Source of the DNA: Quillaja saponaria
Taxonomy: Eukaryota > Streptophyta > Magnoliopsida > Fabales > Quillajaceae
Direction of reading: 5' to 3'
Assembly: GCA_029379385.1 (NCBI GenBank)
Contig: CM055605.1
Coordinates: 16,155,001 to 16,219,000 of the forward strand
DNA: 64,000 nt
In this document: piece by piece, positions 1 to 13,060 of the stretch
Layout: each line of letters begins with the position of its first letter
Numbering within the stretch: the first letter of the stretch is position 1
Position numbers and translations under genes: made by a program
The notes under the pieces: model-generated
What the model was told of the DNA's origin: nothing
The model's database searches: none
Seen by the model: the letters and a program-made list of their open reading frames with translations, nothing else

Positions 1-229
1 TTATTGACTTATTGCTGTAATAATTAAAAATAATAATAATTTGTCAACCTTTAAAAGAAAAAAAAAATTCTCATTTTGATAAAATTTGATAATAAATTTA
101 ACTTCTCAATTAGATAACTGAATAATTTTCTTTCCCATTTTTATATAAGTTTTGTGGGGACAAAAATATTTTATTAAAATTTTAATGGTCAAACTATTTT
201 GTCCAAAATTTAGTGAGTCAAAACTCAAC
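1..229. other. AT-rich left flank, no gene seen
   Basis: This stretch is AT-rich with no open frame of note. Around 185-225 it carries a motif (TTTGTCCAAAATTTAGTGA) that recurs in diverged form near 13110-13150, on the far side of the LINE and CACTA block. The two may be flanking repeats of an older insertion, but the match is too short and diverged to call a target duplication. Confidence 0.4.
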
Positions 230-1805
230 TCAACTAAGTCTTAAATCCCAAAACTAGTTAGAGTCAACTATATGAATCATTATCCTCTACTCGAGTCAAT
301 CCAATGCATCATTTTCATGCCTAAAGCAATCATATCCTTCTTAAACTGTCTCCCATGTAAGTTTCGGTCTCCTTCTTTCACGTCTAACACCTACCATTTG
401 CACTAAATCACCATTCTTAACTACGTTGTCCATTGGCTGATGTTGGATGTAAGAGATTCTTCCTCATTTTCTCTTCAATGGGTGCTACCTCAACTTTTAT
501 ATGAATCTCCTCATTTCGTATTTTATCCTTTTTTGTATATTCAGTTATCCATCTCAATATTTGCATTTTAGCTACTCCCATCTTATGTAAGAGTTACTTT
601 TTAAATGTCAAATATTCAGAACCATATAACATTGCCCGTTTCATTGCCTTCTAATAGAATTTTCCTTTTAACCTATTTTGTATTCAGAATCACATAAAAC
701 TTCCAAAGCAAGTCGTCAGTTCATCTACCCTGCCTTAATTCTATGGTTCACATCATGCCCAATTGCACCATCTTTTTGTATAAATGAACTTAAATACTTA
801 AACAAATCATTTACAGGGATTGCCTGACCATCTAAAGTTATTTCAGTCAGGCCTCCTCTAGTGTGACTAAAATCACACTCCATATATTCCCACTCAACCT
901 AAAACCTTTAGATTCTAACATGTTCCACCACAATTCTAGTTTAGAATTTAAACCTTCTTTAGTTTTGTCTACCAGAACGATGTCATTGGCAAACAACATG
1001 CACCATAGAGCTTTATCCTGGATAGCATAAGTAAGTTCGTCCATGACTAAAGAAAATAGGTAGGGGCTTAAGTATGAACCTTGGTAAACACTTATTGTGA
1101 TTGAAAATTCTCCAGTCATACTATTTACTGTATGTACCTTAGTCATTATTCACTCATATATATCGTTAATAAATTCTACATATTTAGTTGGAACTTTCTT
1201 CTTCTCAATAGCCCACCACAAAACTTGTCTTGGCACTCTATCATACACTTTTTCTAGATCAATAAAGGCCATTTACATATATATATATATATGTTTTTTA
1301 TACTTCTCTATTAATCTCCTAAATTAGAAAATAGCCTTCATTCTAGATATTCTCAGCATAAAACCAAATTGATTCTTAGAAACTAGAGTTTTATTCCTAA
1401 GCCTACGCTCAATCACCCTTTCCCACAAATTTATTGTATGACTTATAATTTTTATTCCATAATAATTCGTACAACTTTGTATATATCCTTTATTTTTATA
1501 AATATGAATCAATTTAATCTTTCTTCATTCATTAGGCATTTTCTTGACTACTAAGATCTAGTTCAAAAGATTTTGTGAGCCAAGTTAAGCCATCATGTCC
1601 TAGGAACCTCCAAACTTCCATAAGAATATCATCTGGTCCCATTACCTTACTATTTTTCATTTTATGAATAACTTCTTTAACTTCTTGTGCTTTAATTTGA
1701 CTGAAAAATCTACAGTTCATATCATTAAATGTGTCATCTAGTTTTACGACAACGACACTTGAATCTCCATTAAATAAGGTATCAAAGTAAGTATTCCATC
1801 TCTCA
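230..1805 (-). pseudogene. LINE (non-LTR retrotransposon) reverse transcriptase, 3' half, decayed
   Basis: Read on the minus strand, this is the reverse-transcriptase and C-terminal part of a plant L1-type LINE ORF2. At 1720-1532 the frame reads a KMKNSKVMGPDDI motif, at 1512-1324 IYKNKGYIQSCTNY and KNQFGFM, and at 1146-847 the palm motif. The canonical FADD catalytic site reads FANDIVLVD, so one catalytic aspartate is replaced by asparagine. Downstream (780-300) there is a decayed C-terminal stretch with a basic RRKRGRPK-like tail. Several stops and frame changes separate the pieces, so it cannot make an active protein. The piece ends abruptly at the CACTA insertion at 1806 and continues on the far side at 11777. 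Family assignment rests on recognised RT motifs; the subfamily is not resolved. Confidence 0.85.
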
Positions 1806-1808
1806 TTA
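1806..1808. other. Target site duplication (TTA), left copy
   Basis: TTA lies directly before the CACTA terminus at 1809, and the same three bases follow the other terminus at 11774-11776. CACTA elements make 3-bp duplications on insertion, so the pair marks a single insertion event into the LINE. Confidence 0.85.
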
Positions 1809-1821
1809 CACTACAACAAAA
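1809..1821 (+). repeat. CACTA 5' terminal inverted repeat
   Basis: CACTACAACAAAA. It pairs with the reverse complement of 11761-11773 (CACTACAAGAAAA), differing at base 9. Confidence 0.92.
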
Positions 1822-2130
1822 GTGAGCTACGGCAACAGTCATCTTGCAACAATGCAAAAACTGTTGCTTAAAATATATTTTTGCGACATTAAAAAATCGT
1901 TGTGTAAAATATGAACTTTATGCAACAATTTTATTGCAACAATTAATTAACCATTGCAAATATATATAGAACCCAACGATTAAAAAATCATTGCTTAAAA
2001 TTTAGGACTACAGTAACATTTTTATGCAACATTTAAATAAGCGTTATCGTATATAGTTAAGGGTAACAATTAATAAGTGTTGCGATTTTGGTTATCTTTC
2101 TGGCAATGGTTTTTGGTGTGTTGCCTATTC
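1822..2130. repeat. CACTA 5' subterminal repeat field
   Basis: Many short copies of GCAAC, TTGCAAC and GTTGC in both orientations lie within about 300 bases of the 5' terminus, for example at 1830-1865, 1921-1950 and 2021-2090. In the En/Spm family such repeats bind the element-encoded accessory protein. The same motifs fill the other end (11290-11760). Confidence 0.75.
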
Positions 2131-4260
2131 TAAAAAATAAAGCACAGGCATGGGCGGGTTTTAACATTTTATTTCCCTCTCTTTTCTTTTTTTTTTAATC
2201 CTTCATTATTTTTCTTTTCAGTACCCTTTCCATTAACATGCGTACATCTTCACTCTCCAGCAACTCCAAACCTCCATCCAGATTTCAGACCACCAACATC
2301 TAAATTAAAGGCCATGATGATTGGGAGCTCCTCTGATGACATCTACTTCCATCGTAACTCCACTCATCTTAATTTCTGACCTTCCATTTCACTTCTTGCA
2401 TTTGGGCTAAAATTGTGGCCATCAACTAGCGATTTGGAGATTGAGGAAATTCAGTCTTGGTTTTTCTGATTCAACTAGTGATTGGGCGATTGAAGAAATT
2501 CGTTCCCAAATTTGAAAGCATTTCGGATGCAAATTATAAAACCCTAGCTCAAATTGGTACTCTTTCTTTATTCTTAGTTCACTTTGGCACCTCACACAAG
2601 CCCATATAACCCACTCATTTTTCTAGTATCATTTTGAATGACCCATTAACTTATGTACTCATTTGAGGATGCAAAAGCCAAGACGACAATAGCTAAAAGA
2701 GGATTTGAACACCTTTCATGCTTTCTGTGAGTTTCTTTCTCTACGTAGTATTAGCCATTGTGTGTGTTTATTGCTCTAATTAGGATTGGAGTGATTGAAA
2801 TAGTTAATCTTCTTTTCCTTGCACAAAACACTAAAGAAAGATTTAACAATTTCTGTGCTTATTTTAATTTATGGATGGATGAACCATTCTTTAACTGCTA
2901 CAAGTGAATTTTTCAAAAAAAAGAATCATTTTAATCTGCTTAAGCCAATTCCTAGTTTAGTTACTTATACATGTACACAATCTGTTAGCAAGGTCTGACT
3001 CTAACCCATATCTTTAGTTAATTCACATTAATTGTTATCTAGAACCTACTACTTTTTGGTTTTATTACTTCAAAAAGACTTGAATTACATTATTTGACCA
3101 AGAGTTGATTACTAATTTTATATTGAAATTACCAACCTTGTCCTTTACTTAAGCAGATTAATTCAAAATATAATGAATGGATAGATGAATGAGCTCACCC
3201 TTAGCTTCCCATGACATATGAACCACATGATCTTCTTGTATTTTTATTAGTGCTCCATCTTAGTTTTCTATAATTAAGAAGCACAAGTGTTGGTAAGATA
3301 ACACGTAATTTTGTGTCTATTATATATAGTCTATACATGGCTTAAATTCCACAGCTATTAGAAATAAGAACTTGTTATTGTAAAATTTATTAACAACCAA
3401 CCTTCATGCCTTAGTTATGCTATTGTCTATAGCACCATGATGCTTTATATGTCTTGCTGGCTATCATTTGGATCCATTTTCATTTCCATGGAGTGTCTGG
3501 CTCTAAAACTTGTGCAAAATTTCTTTTCTGTTGTCTTTAGGTAGATTGTATGATTGTTAACACGAGTGGCTTGCCAAATAATTAGAACTGCTTAATGAGG
3601 TAGTTAACTTCCATGTTGGATAGTAAACTTTATAAGTTAACATAATTAAGTTACTGCTGCATATAACTGTGTTTCAAACTAAATGTAATAGAATAATTAA
3701 TTCCTGATGAGAGTAGAAATAAAATCATACTTTTTTCATCAAAGGCTTCACTCTAATACTACTTAGTGCAATGATTTAGAATTTTGATGATGATAATGTT
3801 AATAATAATTAGGCATCTAATTTGTAACTCTCATGATCATCATTATTAGTTAATTTCTACAGGTGAAGCTAGTATCTGAATACAAAGGTGTCCTTCACAA
3901 AGTGTTACCCCAAGCACAACAGGTATATTATCCTTGCTTTACTACTCATACGCTTTAGTTATTCTGATTGCCTAATACCTTGACACATTGCCTATGATTC
4001 ATTTATTACCAATCATTTCTTGTCATTAGTGAATCTTCCTATTGGAGTGTGATTGAAATCTACATCATATAGGAAGAAATTTAACTTGGCTTTGGTTTTT
4101 GAGTAATTGTTTCCAAAATCTATTCCTAGTTTCCTACCCTACTTTATGATATTACCAACTAGTGAATTCTATGGTTTACATATCTTGAAATCTTCTTTAC
4201 CTTAGTCTTTTTTAATTAATTATAGTTTTTTTAATTAATTATACTGACAGAATACAAATT
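2131..4260 (+). other. CACTA leader region before tnp2
   Basis: No conserved coding region is visible here. The interval starts with a pyrimidine-rich tract (2165-2225) and includes TTNAG-type acceptor sequences such as CTTTCAG near 2215 and CTACAG near 3860. It probably holds the promoter, untranslated first exon(s) and introns of the transposase gene. Short frames near 2240-2400 and 2640-2730 could be leader exons, but I see no recognisable domain. Confidence 0.45.
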
Positions 4261-7200
4261 ATGACTATGGATAAGAGTTGGGTACATATGCCAAGAGCAA
4301 GTACTGAATATATTAGTGGTGTTGAGCAATTCTTGGAGTTTGCTTTTTCTAATTCAGCTGAAGATGGACAAATTCTATGTCCATGTGTAAAATGCTATAA
4401 TTTTTATTCAGGTGATAGGGTGGAAGTTTTTGATCATTTGATAGGCAAGGGTTTTAAGAAGGGTACATTGAGTGGATTTTTCATGGAGAAGGATCATCAC
4501 ATTATAAGATGGATGTTGATGATGATGACAAAGTTGGATGGAATAATTATGATGATATAGATGGATTGTTGCATGACACTTTTAGAAATGTAGCTGATGG
4601 CTTTACATTTATTAGAGGGGATGTGATTAGAGAAGGGCCAAATGAGGACGCGAAGAAGTTTTACAATCTGATTGAGGAGGCTAATCAAGAGTTATATCTA
4701 GGTTGTAAGACATTTTCAACACTTTCGTTCATCATTCGATTGTACCATACAAAGTGTCATTATGGATGGAGCGACATTTCAATGACTATTCTCTTAGAAC
4801 TTTTAAAAGATTCAATGCCCTATCTCAACATCCCTAATTCCTTCAATAAAATGAAGACTATGATCAGTGATCTAGGTTTGGACTATAAAAAAATTGATGT
4901 GTGCCCCAAAGATTGCATACTTTACTAGAAAAAGAACAAAGAAAAAAATGAATGCCCTGTTTGTGGAACCTCAAGGTGTAAATTGAATAGTGGCATGCAA
5001 GAAAGTTGTGAGATGGAAGAATCTATGAAAGCTAAAGAAATTCCAGCCAAGATTCTTAGACATTTTCCTCTTATACCGAGACTTCAGAGGTTGTATTTAT
5101 GTTCAAAAACAACAACTTCAATGAGATGGCATGAAGAAGAACGTCTCAAAGATGGAAAATTGAGGCATCCTGCAGATGCACAAGCTTGGAAAGATTTTGA
5201 TAATTTTCACCTTGATTTTGCAATAGACTCTCGTAACATAAGACTTGGGTTGGCTAGTGATGGCTTCAACCCTTTTAGGACCATGAGCATTTCACATAGT
5301 ACATGGCTAGTGGTCTTAATGCCATACAATTTACCTCAATGGATGTGTATGAAGCCAGAGTATTTTATGCTATCATTGCTTATTCCTAGACCTGCCTTTC
5401 CTGGAAATGATATCGACATTTATCTACAACCATTACTTGAGGAGCTAAAAGAATTATGGAATGTTGGGGTGGAAACTTATGATTCATCAACCAATCAAAC
5501 ATTTTCTATGCGAGCAGCCTTAATGTGGACCATTAGTGACTTTCCTGGATATGCAATGTTGTCTGGATGGAGAACAAAAGGAAAGTTAGCTTGTCCTTGT
5601 TGCAATTATGACAGAAGCATAGTCACAAGATATGCTATTTAGATCACCGTGTGTTTCTAGAGAATAATCATCCATGGAGATATGACAGAAGGTCGTTCAA
5701 TGGAGATACTGAATTTCGTGGTCTGTCTACCTTAATATTAGGATCAATGATATTGGAACAATTAAAAAGCTTTAAACATGTGTTTGGAAAGAAGGATAAG
5801 AAAAAGAAGAAGAGAGATGATAACAGCCCATGGAGAAAGAAGTCTATCATTTTTGAGCTACCATATTGGAAGCATAATACTTTTCGTCATAAGCTTGATG
5901 TGATGCATATTGAGAAAAACTTATGTGATAATGTGCTCAGTACATTGCTAGATAATCCTGGTTAGACAAAGGACCATACAAATGCTCGTTTTGATTTACA
6001 GGACATGGGCATAAGAAAGGATCTTCATCCAATTGAGTCTAATGAAGGCAGCAAAATAGTGTTTTCCAAAGCATGCTACTCGTTGTCACGTGAAGAGAAA
6101 ATTATTTTTCTTAGTGTCTTAAAGGGAGCAAAATTGCCAGATGGTAGTGCTTCAAATATTTCACGGTGCGTGCATCTTGAAGATAAAAAAATATATGGTT
6201 ATAAGAGCCATGATGCTCATTTCATGCTGCATTATTTACTGCAAGTTGCAATTAAAGTGACATTGCCTAGACATGTTGCTATTGCATTGATCAGACTAGG
6301 TGACTTCTTTTAGGGCTTGTGTAGCAAAGTTATTGAAATTGAGGATTTAGAGCGTTTGCAATAAGAAATTTCAGAAACTTTATGTCAGTTAGATGCTTAG
6401 GTAAGTTGAAATCTTATGTTCATAACAAGAGCCGTCCAGAAGGATCCATAGATGAAGGATACATAGCTAAAGAATGTATGACTTTATGTTCAAGATACTT
6501 GCATGATGATGTTGAGTCAAGGATCAATAAGTCATCCAGGAATTCTGATGGTGAAAGTGCATATGAAGGAATCCCTTCATTATTTCCAAATGTTGGACAT
6601 CCTATTGGAGGGAATAAAAAGAAAAGAGGAAAGACATTTACATTCGATATTGTTTGATGGACTCAAGCCCATCGTTATGTCTTATTCAATTGTGATGATG
6701 TGAAAGAGTACATAAGGTAACACAAATAAGAAATTTTATATACTTTTAATTTTGTTCCTTATATACTTAAAGTATATTATTAACCTCTATCATTACTACT
6801 GTAAATGCAGTGAACATGAAAGTTTAATTAATAATCAACAAAGAAGAAGAAAATGGAATAAAGCTCAAGATCATAGTCATGATTTTATCAAATGGTTTGA
6901 CACTCGAGTCAGCCATCAAAATGTCCCCTGTCGAATTGAAGCTCTAGCCAAATGTCCAAACTTTGTTGCAAAAAAATTTACAGGATATGTGATTAATGGT
7001 TATAGGTTTCACACTATTAGACGTGATAGTAGATGTAAAACACAAAATAGTGGTGTTACTTTAACTACAGTGACTCCAAGTTTTGCAAGCTCTAGGGATG
7101 ATAATCCAATGTTTGGAGATGTTACTTACTATGGAGCTATACAACAAATAATTGAGCTAGATTACTATAGTCACTTTAAGACTTTAGTATTTAGATGCCA

Positions 7201-7608
7201 TTGGTATGAAGTGAAGATGACAATTTTGGTTCTATACGTGTTAACTTCAAGAAAAATTGTTATTCCAATGATCCATTTGTGCTGCCTTCTCAAGTGCATC
7301 AATGCTTTTATGTTCAAGACCCTCTTAATCTAGATTGGCATTATGTTATGAAGAAAATCCCAAGAGACTTGTTTAATCTGAAAGGTCAACTGGATTCAAC
7401 TACTGAAGAATCAAGTTTGAATAAGCCTATGCATTCTGGGCCAGAGCATACTATAGCTATTAATGATACAGATATTGACTGGTGCAGAGAAGATATTCCT
7501 GCAACTATCATTGACCAACCTCTGCGTTAGCTTGATGCTCAATCAACCAATGACAACAGTGATGAAGATAGTGATATTGATGATACATATTGGGATTTTA
7601 TGAATTAA
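4261..7608 (+). pseudogene. tnp2: tnp2-type CACTA transposase (Transposase_21 plus DUF4218 and DUF4216), decayed
   Basis: This is the main transposase gene of the element. In order: an N-terminal transposase-associated zinc-binding domain (from 4261, MDKSWVHMPRAS, with CPCVKC), the tnp2 catalytic region (4509-5965) including ECPVCGTSR, DGFNPFRTMS and a CPCC cluster, the PWRYDRRSFNG and LDVMHIEKN motifs, a DUF4218 part (6005-6657), and a DUF4216 part (6810-7400) with GYVINGYRFHT. The frame is interrupted by a frame change near 4505, an in-frame stop at 4926-4928, a frameshift near 5620, stops at 5963-5965 and near 6313, and a deletion near 6390 removing roughly 40 codons of DUF4218. An intron with GT at about 6718 and AG before the exon at 6811 is likely. 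The last frame ends at an acidic tail and stop at 7606-7608. Confidence 0.9.
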
Positions 7609-8337
7609 ATGATGCAAATTGTAAAACTTCATTCCTTTAATGGATTAGATGATTATTATAACTAGCATTATTAGTTTTCTCTTCATGATAAGAGTATGAT
7701 ATTAACCAAGAGTTATTGCTTATTTTTTTATTTTTCTTTTCTCAGCAAATTTTTCTTCCTGCAGATTCAAAAAGTTAGAGATCATACCTTTGTACCATTT
7801 TTCTAGCAGCATCTTTATTTTTTTGGGATTGCCTACCTAGCTAGCACCTGATTGCGAAAAGGTATATATCTATCCTAACCCTTTCTTGCAAGTTGATATT
7901 GTTTATTGACATAAGCTCATATGTACTTTAAAACTGCACCAATAACCTTTCTGGGATAATCAACCATAGAAATTTACTTGTAAGTTCAAGCTGCCATAGA
8001 TATTCCCTTTCTTGCAGGTTAAAATATTTATATCTTGTCTAATGCATCTATAACTAGCTTTTAGGTTGGGAAAATGCAAATAGATGATGGTAGGAATAAG
8101 AGGAGCAGCTTAGCTGATACTTTATAGATTAAATATGTGCAACTGTGCAAGGAAATACTTTGCTATATTAATCTTTATCAACTTCCACACTTTTAATACT
8201 CTGATGTATTAATCTTTATCATCTATAATACTTTTCTATATTAAATATGTTATTCAATCTAGACATAAGTCAATTTGTACTAATGCTCTTATTTTTGTTT
8301 CAAATACAGGAGTTCAATTAAACAAAGAAAAGAAAAG
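7609..8337 (+). other. Spacer between the two CACTA genes
   Basis: AT-rich, with no domain recognised. It would contain the 3' untranslated part of tnp2 and the leader of the second gene. Repeated AATCTTTATCA motifs occur at 8169-8222. Confidence 0.4.
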
Positions 8338-11043
8338 ATGAAAAAGAAAGCAAATCCTTCTAAAAAGGAGACAAGTCAAGCTAAAGAAAACCCTTCAAAG
8401 AATACTCCCAATCTTAGGAAAAAAGGAGTTGTATACAAGCTACCTTATACAAGCAAGGTGACAGGAGATTATCTTAAATCTTTGCAGCAAAGAAAATATT
8501 TATGCCAAGCAAACAACCAACCTAAAGGAAGCTCCAATCAACCTTGAGTAAGCTCCAAAAGCTCCAATCAACCTAAAGAAAATCCAAGGCAGACTCAAGA
8601 AACATTATTGAATCAAGACACCTAACAAGCTAGCATCAAAATACATCAACTCATGCACCAAAAGAGAATACTCAAGCAGTTAATAGTCCTAAGAAGAAGA
8701 GCAAACATAAGCCCTTGTGTCCACATATGCCAATGTCAAGTTTTCTTGGTGAGAATGGGGATAACTAACACTTAAAAGAGAACAATAATGTTCAAACTGA
8801 TTTCTCATCCCAAAGAAATACAGGCCAACAACAAAATTCAAAGGAAAAGCAAGCTTTTATTCCAAGTGCAAGTCAACCATCAAATAAAAGAAAAAATCAG
8901 CAAACTCAATCTCATAATGACCAACGAGATACATCTAGAAGCCAAAATGAGATACAAGAGCTGCGACAAGAAATGAGTACTTCATAGGGAGTGGAAATCG
9001 AGTCAGAAGGTATTTTTCCTTGTGATTTATTTGTTTTCTCTAATTTGTTTTTTTCTAATATTTGTTTTCTTTCTTTGTAATAGAGAGCATCAAGAAAAAA
9101 AGTAGAGGGATTACAAGATGTTAAGCTGTCCATGCACGAGAAATGGATGACCGCAAAATAGTTTGCATTAATGAACATGGTCAGCCAATTGGACCTGATG
9201 ATAAGACATTGAATGAACTTAGCTATTTCTTAGGAACTTTAGCTAGGAATCATCGATATTGTCCATTGATTTACACTGGCTGGAAAGCGGTACCTTATAG
9301 CAATGTGGGACTATACTAATGTAAAAATGATTTATATTTATAACCAATGTATCTAAGATATTATCTCATTCCACTATGATTAATATGAAAATATTTTTGC
9401 AGACTAAGTTCATTCTCCCTCCTGAGGCTATGGATTGGGTGTTATTGTCTATCAGAGAAAGTAGGAGAGTCTACAAGTGCAGGATAAAGAAGGTACATTT
9501 CAAACAGTACCAAAATAGTATAGAAAGATGGAAAAATCGACTAAAACTTATGCCAGACCGTCACTTCAAGACACTTCTTAGCTATTGGAGTCAACCTAAA
9601 GTGAAGGTATAACATGAATGTACTTATAATACTAACTAGTTAATGCTTTAGTTTAGATTTATAAAAATGTTAATTCTATTAATATCTTTGATTATATAGG
9701 AAATTAGTGAAACAAATTCACAAAATCGAGGCAAGTTAATGGACAAGCATCATGTTGGCCCAAGAAGTTTTGCAAGAATACGTGAAAATTTGGTATGTTA
9801 CTGCTATTAATAATTTAGTGATGTTTCTTAACTTGAGAAGGAAATGTTTTATTTTCCATTGTCTATTTCTCATTATGTAATTTGGAATGAAGTGCATGTT
9901 TATGAGAATATGATAAAGTTGATGAATGTTAAAAATCATCTTTGATGTTTGTAATAACTTGTAAGTTGATGAATGTTAGAAATCAGCTTCCAACTGAATC
10001 AATAACTTGTAACAACTCATGCATAGCTTCCAATTGATAATGAAATTTTTTTTTTTTTTTTTTTTTGCAACGATCACAGAAGGAGAATCATGAAGATCCA
10101 ACACAAGCAGAGATGTTTATTGTAAGCATTTAACTTGAACATCTTGCTCATTAATTAAATATTAGATCACTAAGTACTTATAATATCCTCATAGAACATA
10201 ACCATTGATTGATATACGTCAGTTGAATATTTTTTTTTTGTAGTCCCAACTTAAGAACTCCATTGATAGCCCAAATGAAAGTAATAGCAATGTTTTTGCT
10301 GCTTTATTTGGAAAAGAGAAACATGGGAGAGTGCGTTGTTATGGAAAGAACATTACTCCATCATCACTAAAAAGAAAAGTTGATTTAGAGGCCATTCAAA
10401 AGTCTCATGATGAAAAGATTCGATCATTAGAACAAGAGATGCATAGGAATCAAGAAGAAATGAATAAGAAGATGATGGATGTTATTCAAATAGTTTTGCA
10501 TAATCTTCAGCAAAACAATCCTAATTTGGTTGTAAGTCAAGATTTATTTGCACCATTGTTAGCATCTTCTCCACTTGATGCTGCTAGTGCACCTGATGGA
10601 ACTTTATGACATATGCGATCCTCTGCATCTACACATGTTCCATTTGGTTATAAGGTATGTATTTGTTAAATATTGAAGACATGAACAAAATGGTTTAAAA
10701 TATATAATTCAAGTAACTTGTTGGCTTCTTGTTAGCCTTAGCAAAGCATATTATAAGTAGTTCACTATGAATCAAATGGTAATGGTATGAAGGAATTATA
10801 TGAAAATTAAAAAAATAATGATACTTATAATAAGCATGATGAAATGATGCAAACTCATTCTTTTTCTCTATGATTTCCATTTTGTTTTTCTTTGTCACAT
10901 TTTAAATTTATGATTTATAAATGCAGGACTAAGATTTGTGTAGGCGTGGAAATATGTTAGATGATGAAGATGGTGTTGGATATCATGATGTTGAGATGAA
11001 TGGAGATGACATTGAAATGTCCGGAGATGATGATTTACTATGA
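8338..11043 (+). pseudogene. Second CACTA gene, plant transposase-24 (Plant_transposase, tnpA-like) type
   Basis: The protein is built from several exons. The first (8338-8547) is lysine-rich. The conserved domain begins near 9085 with SRKKVEGLQDVKL, continues with NEHGQPIGPDDKTLNEL and YCPLIYTGWKA (9160-9290), then an exon at about 9403-9607 with ILPPEAMDWVLLSI and WKNRLKL, then a short exon at about 9700-9792 (HHVGPRSFARI). An exon at about 10244-10655 holds FAALFGKEKHGRVR and a C-terminal coiled coil rich in E, Q and M. The final exon (about 10926-11043) is acidic. In this family the product binds subterminal repeats and assists tnp2. At least two stops (near 8545 and at 10610) lie in the reading, although splicing may avoid some; I treat it as probably broken. 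Confidence 0.75.
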
Positions 11044-11289
11044 TATAAGAATACTGTTAGGTCTTTTGTTTGTACTAGACAATTGCATTTTTTATGAACT
11101 AATTAAGACTTAGTATTCTTAATTTGTATGGTTTTGTAAGACTTTCTTATATATGGTTGTTATTGAAAACTTAATTTGTTGTTGATACTATGGACTTACT
11201 AGAATATATATATGGATTAGTGATTATTAAATTATAGGTTTAACTTTCAAATTATTGGAAAATACAATATTCATTTTTTATTAAATAAA

Positions 11290-11760
11290 TGAATGGCAAC
11301 AAAAAAAAAGTGTTGCAACTGATTTATATAAAATGATTGTTGCAATGATTCAAAAAACTATTGCGGAAGTAAATTTTTACAACGGTTAACAAGTGTTGCA
11401 AGTTATATATACTGGTGATAAGGCAATGCTATATGGCCAGGAAAACTGTTGCAATATATAATTAGCAATAGTTACAAAAGTATTGCAAATTATAAAAACC
11501 GTTGCTGATAATATATTTTGTAATGCTTAAACAAGTGTTGCAAAATATAATAAAAATCATTGCTATATGGTTTCAAATAAACCGTTGCACTAGTTATATT
11601 TTGCAATGGTTATTTAAGTGTTGCGGTAAATGTACAAAAACCGTTGCTTTACATGAAATGCAACGCAATTTTAGGCAACAGCTGAGATAATTGTTGTTGA
11701 ATCTTGAAGCAACGGTTTTTCAGTTTGTCGCAACAGTTTTCAACCATTGCTGAAATGCAA
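11290..11760. repeat. CACTA 3' subterminal repeat field
   Basis: A dense array of TGTTGCAA, AACCGTTGC and GCAACGGTT motifs in both orientations, spaced roughly 20-60 bases, runs up to the 3' terminus. They match the motifs at 1822-2130. A short open frame at 11502-11690 is only a product of these repeats. Confidence 0.8.
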
Positions 11761-11773
11761 TTTTCTTGTAGTG
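11761..11773 (-). repeat. CACTA 3' terminal inverted repeat
   Basis: TTTTCTTGTAGTG, the inverted partner of 1809-1821. Confidence 0.92.
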
Positions 11774-11776
11774 TTA
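11774..11776. other. Target site duplication (TTA), right copy
   Basis: Matches 1806-1808. The LINE sequence resumes directly after it. Confidence 0.85.
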
Positions 11777-13060
11777 ATCTCATCTTCCTTAGCTAAAACC
11801 TTGTCCTCCTCATCGTTAATGCATTTAATACTAGTCAAATCTCTAGTCTGTGTCTCTGTTTGTTTGGCAAGTCTATAATTACCCTTCTTTCCATCCTTTG
11901 TCCCTAACTTTCAGTAAAGTCCTTAACAAGCCTTGCCTTTAGCTTCCCTAACCACTTTTTTATCATCCTTTCTAGCTTGTTTAAAACATTATAATTATCT
12001 TCATTTCTACACTTATTGTAACACTTTATTTATTTATTTATTTTTGTTTTAATAGCTTGTTAAACTTCTTCATTCCACCACCATGTCTTTTTAGCTAGTG
12101 GTCTACATCCTCTACTTACACTTAACACCTATCTAGTCGTATTCCTAATACGACCCGCCATCTTATCCCAAATCATATTAGACTCACCCTCCATAATTCA
12201 TGATTCACTGCATAACATATTCTCTTTAAAAAGGACTCCATAATCCATGATTCACTGTTCTTTTCTTTAAAAAGGATAATTTTTCATCATTTCACACAAA
12301 CATCTACAACTAAATGATTATGTTAAGACACTAAACACTCACCGTGTCCAACTTTAAAATCCTTAGGAGACACTCTATCAACCTTTCTAGTCCGAACAAA
12401 ATCTATTTAGCTCTTATTAGGTCTGCTACTAAGGGTGACTAGGTGTTATTCTCATTTCTCGCTTCCTCTAATCATATTTGTGAGGCATATGCACTAATGA
12501 CATTAAAAGCCTCATTGTCTATCATAAATTTCACTAAAATTATTTTATCACATTTCCTCTTAATTTCTACAACCTTGTTCTTGAAATTTTTATTTACAAT
12601 AATCTAAACTCCATTCTTATTTCTATTTTTACCGGTATACCACATCTTAAATCTCGTTATCTTTATATCTCTAGCCTTTTCTCTTACCCACAATAATCTT
12701 TATATTGATCCTCCTTCTACTCATGGTATCTGTTAGCTCTCTCAATTTACCTATAAGAGTTCCGATGTTCAAAGTATCTATGTGAATCTTCTTTTTGACT
12801 AACTTCTTTACCAGCACCTGCACTCGATGCAAGAACCTATGCTTATTTTGCACCACACTTGGGCATCGGTATAGTGCAGCAATAAGGATGTGACGACTTA
12901 GCCCTTACTCATTTCTAACTCCACTAGGGGTTCGATAGAGTGCATCACTAGGAGAGTTATGCCTTAATGAATATTCAGTAGGATTCCTTTAATAGAGTTT
13001 AGCTAGTTTTATCCTATCCATCAACCTATTGCAACCATCATCCTTTACTTGAGCTTAGGA
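11777..13060 (-). pseudogene. LINE 5' half: endonuclease and linker, decayed
   Basis: This is the continuation of the LINE at 230-1805, on the minus strand beyond the CACTA insertion. Near 12100-12060 the minus strand reads KTWWWNEEV, a hallmark of the linker between endonuclease and RT in plant L1-type LINEs. At 12856-12671 it reads NIGTLIGKLRELTDTMSRRR, the N-terminal endonuclease/exonuclease/phosphatase part. The order endonuclease (right) to RT (left) agrees with minus-strand orientation. Stops and frameshifts are frequent. The 5' end is not sharply defined; sequence resembling a LINE leader runs to about 13060. Confidence 0.78.

Larger units (their letters stand above)
1809..11773 (+). 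mobile_element. CACTA (En/Spm) DNA transposon, 9,965 bp, structurally near-complete
   Basis: The element starts with CACTACAACAAAA and ends with TTTTCTTGTAGTG, a 13-bp terminal inverted repeat with one mismatch, flanked by a TTA duplication. Inside each end is a field of GTTGC/GCAAC repeats typical of the transposase-binding subterminal regions of CACTA elements. Between them lie a tnp2-type transposase gene (4261-7608) and a second gene of the plant transposase-24 type (8338-11043), the usual order for autonomous plant CACTA elements. Both genes read left to right. The tnp2 gene has stops, at least one frameshift and a deletion, so this copy is not autonomous, although the termini could still be used in trans. 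It sits inside a minus-strand LINE that resumes at 11777. Confidence 0.93.
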
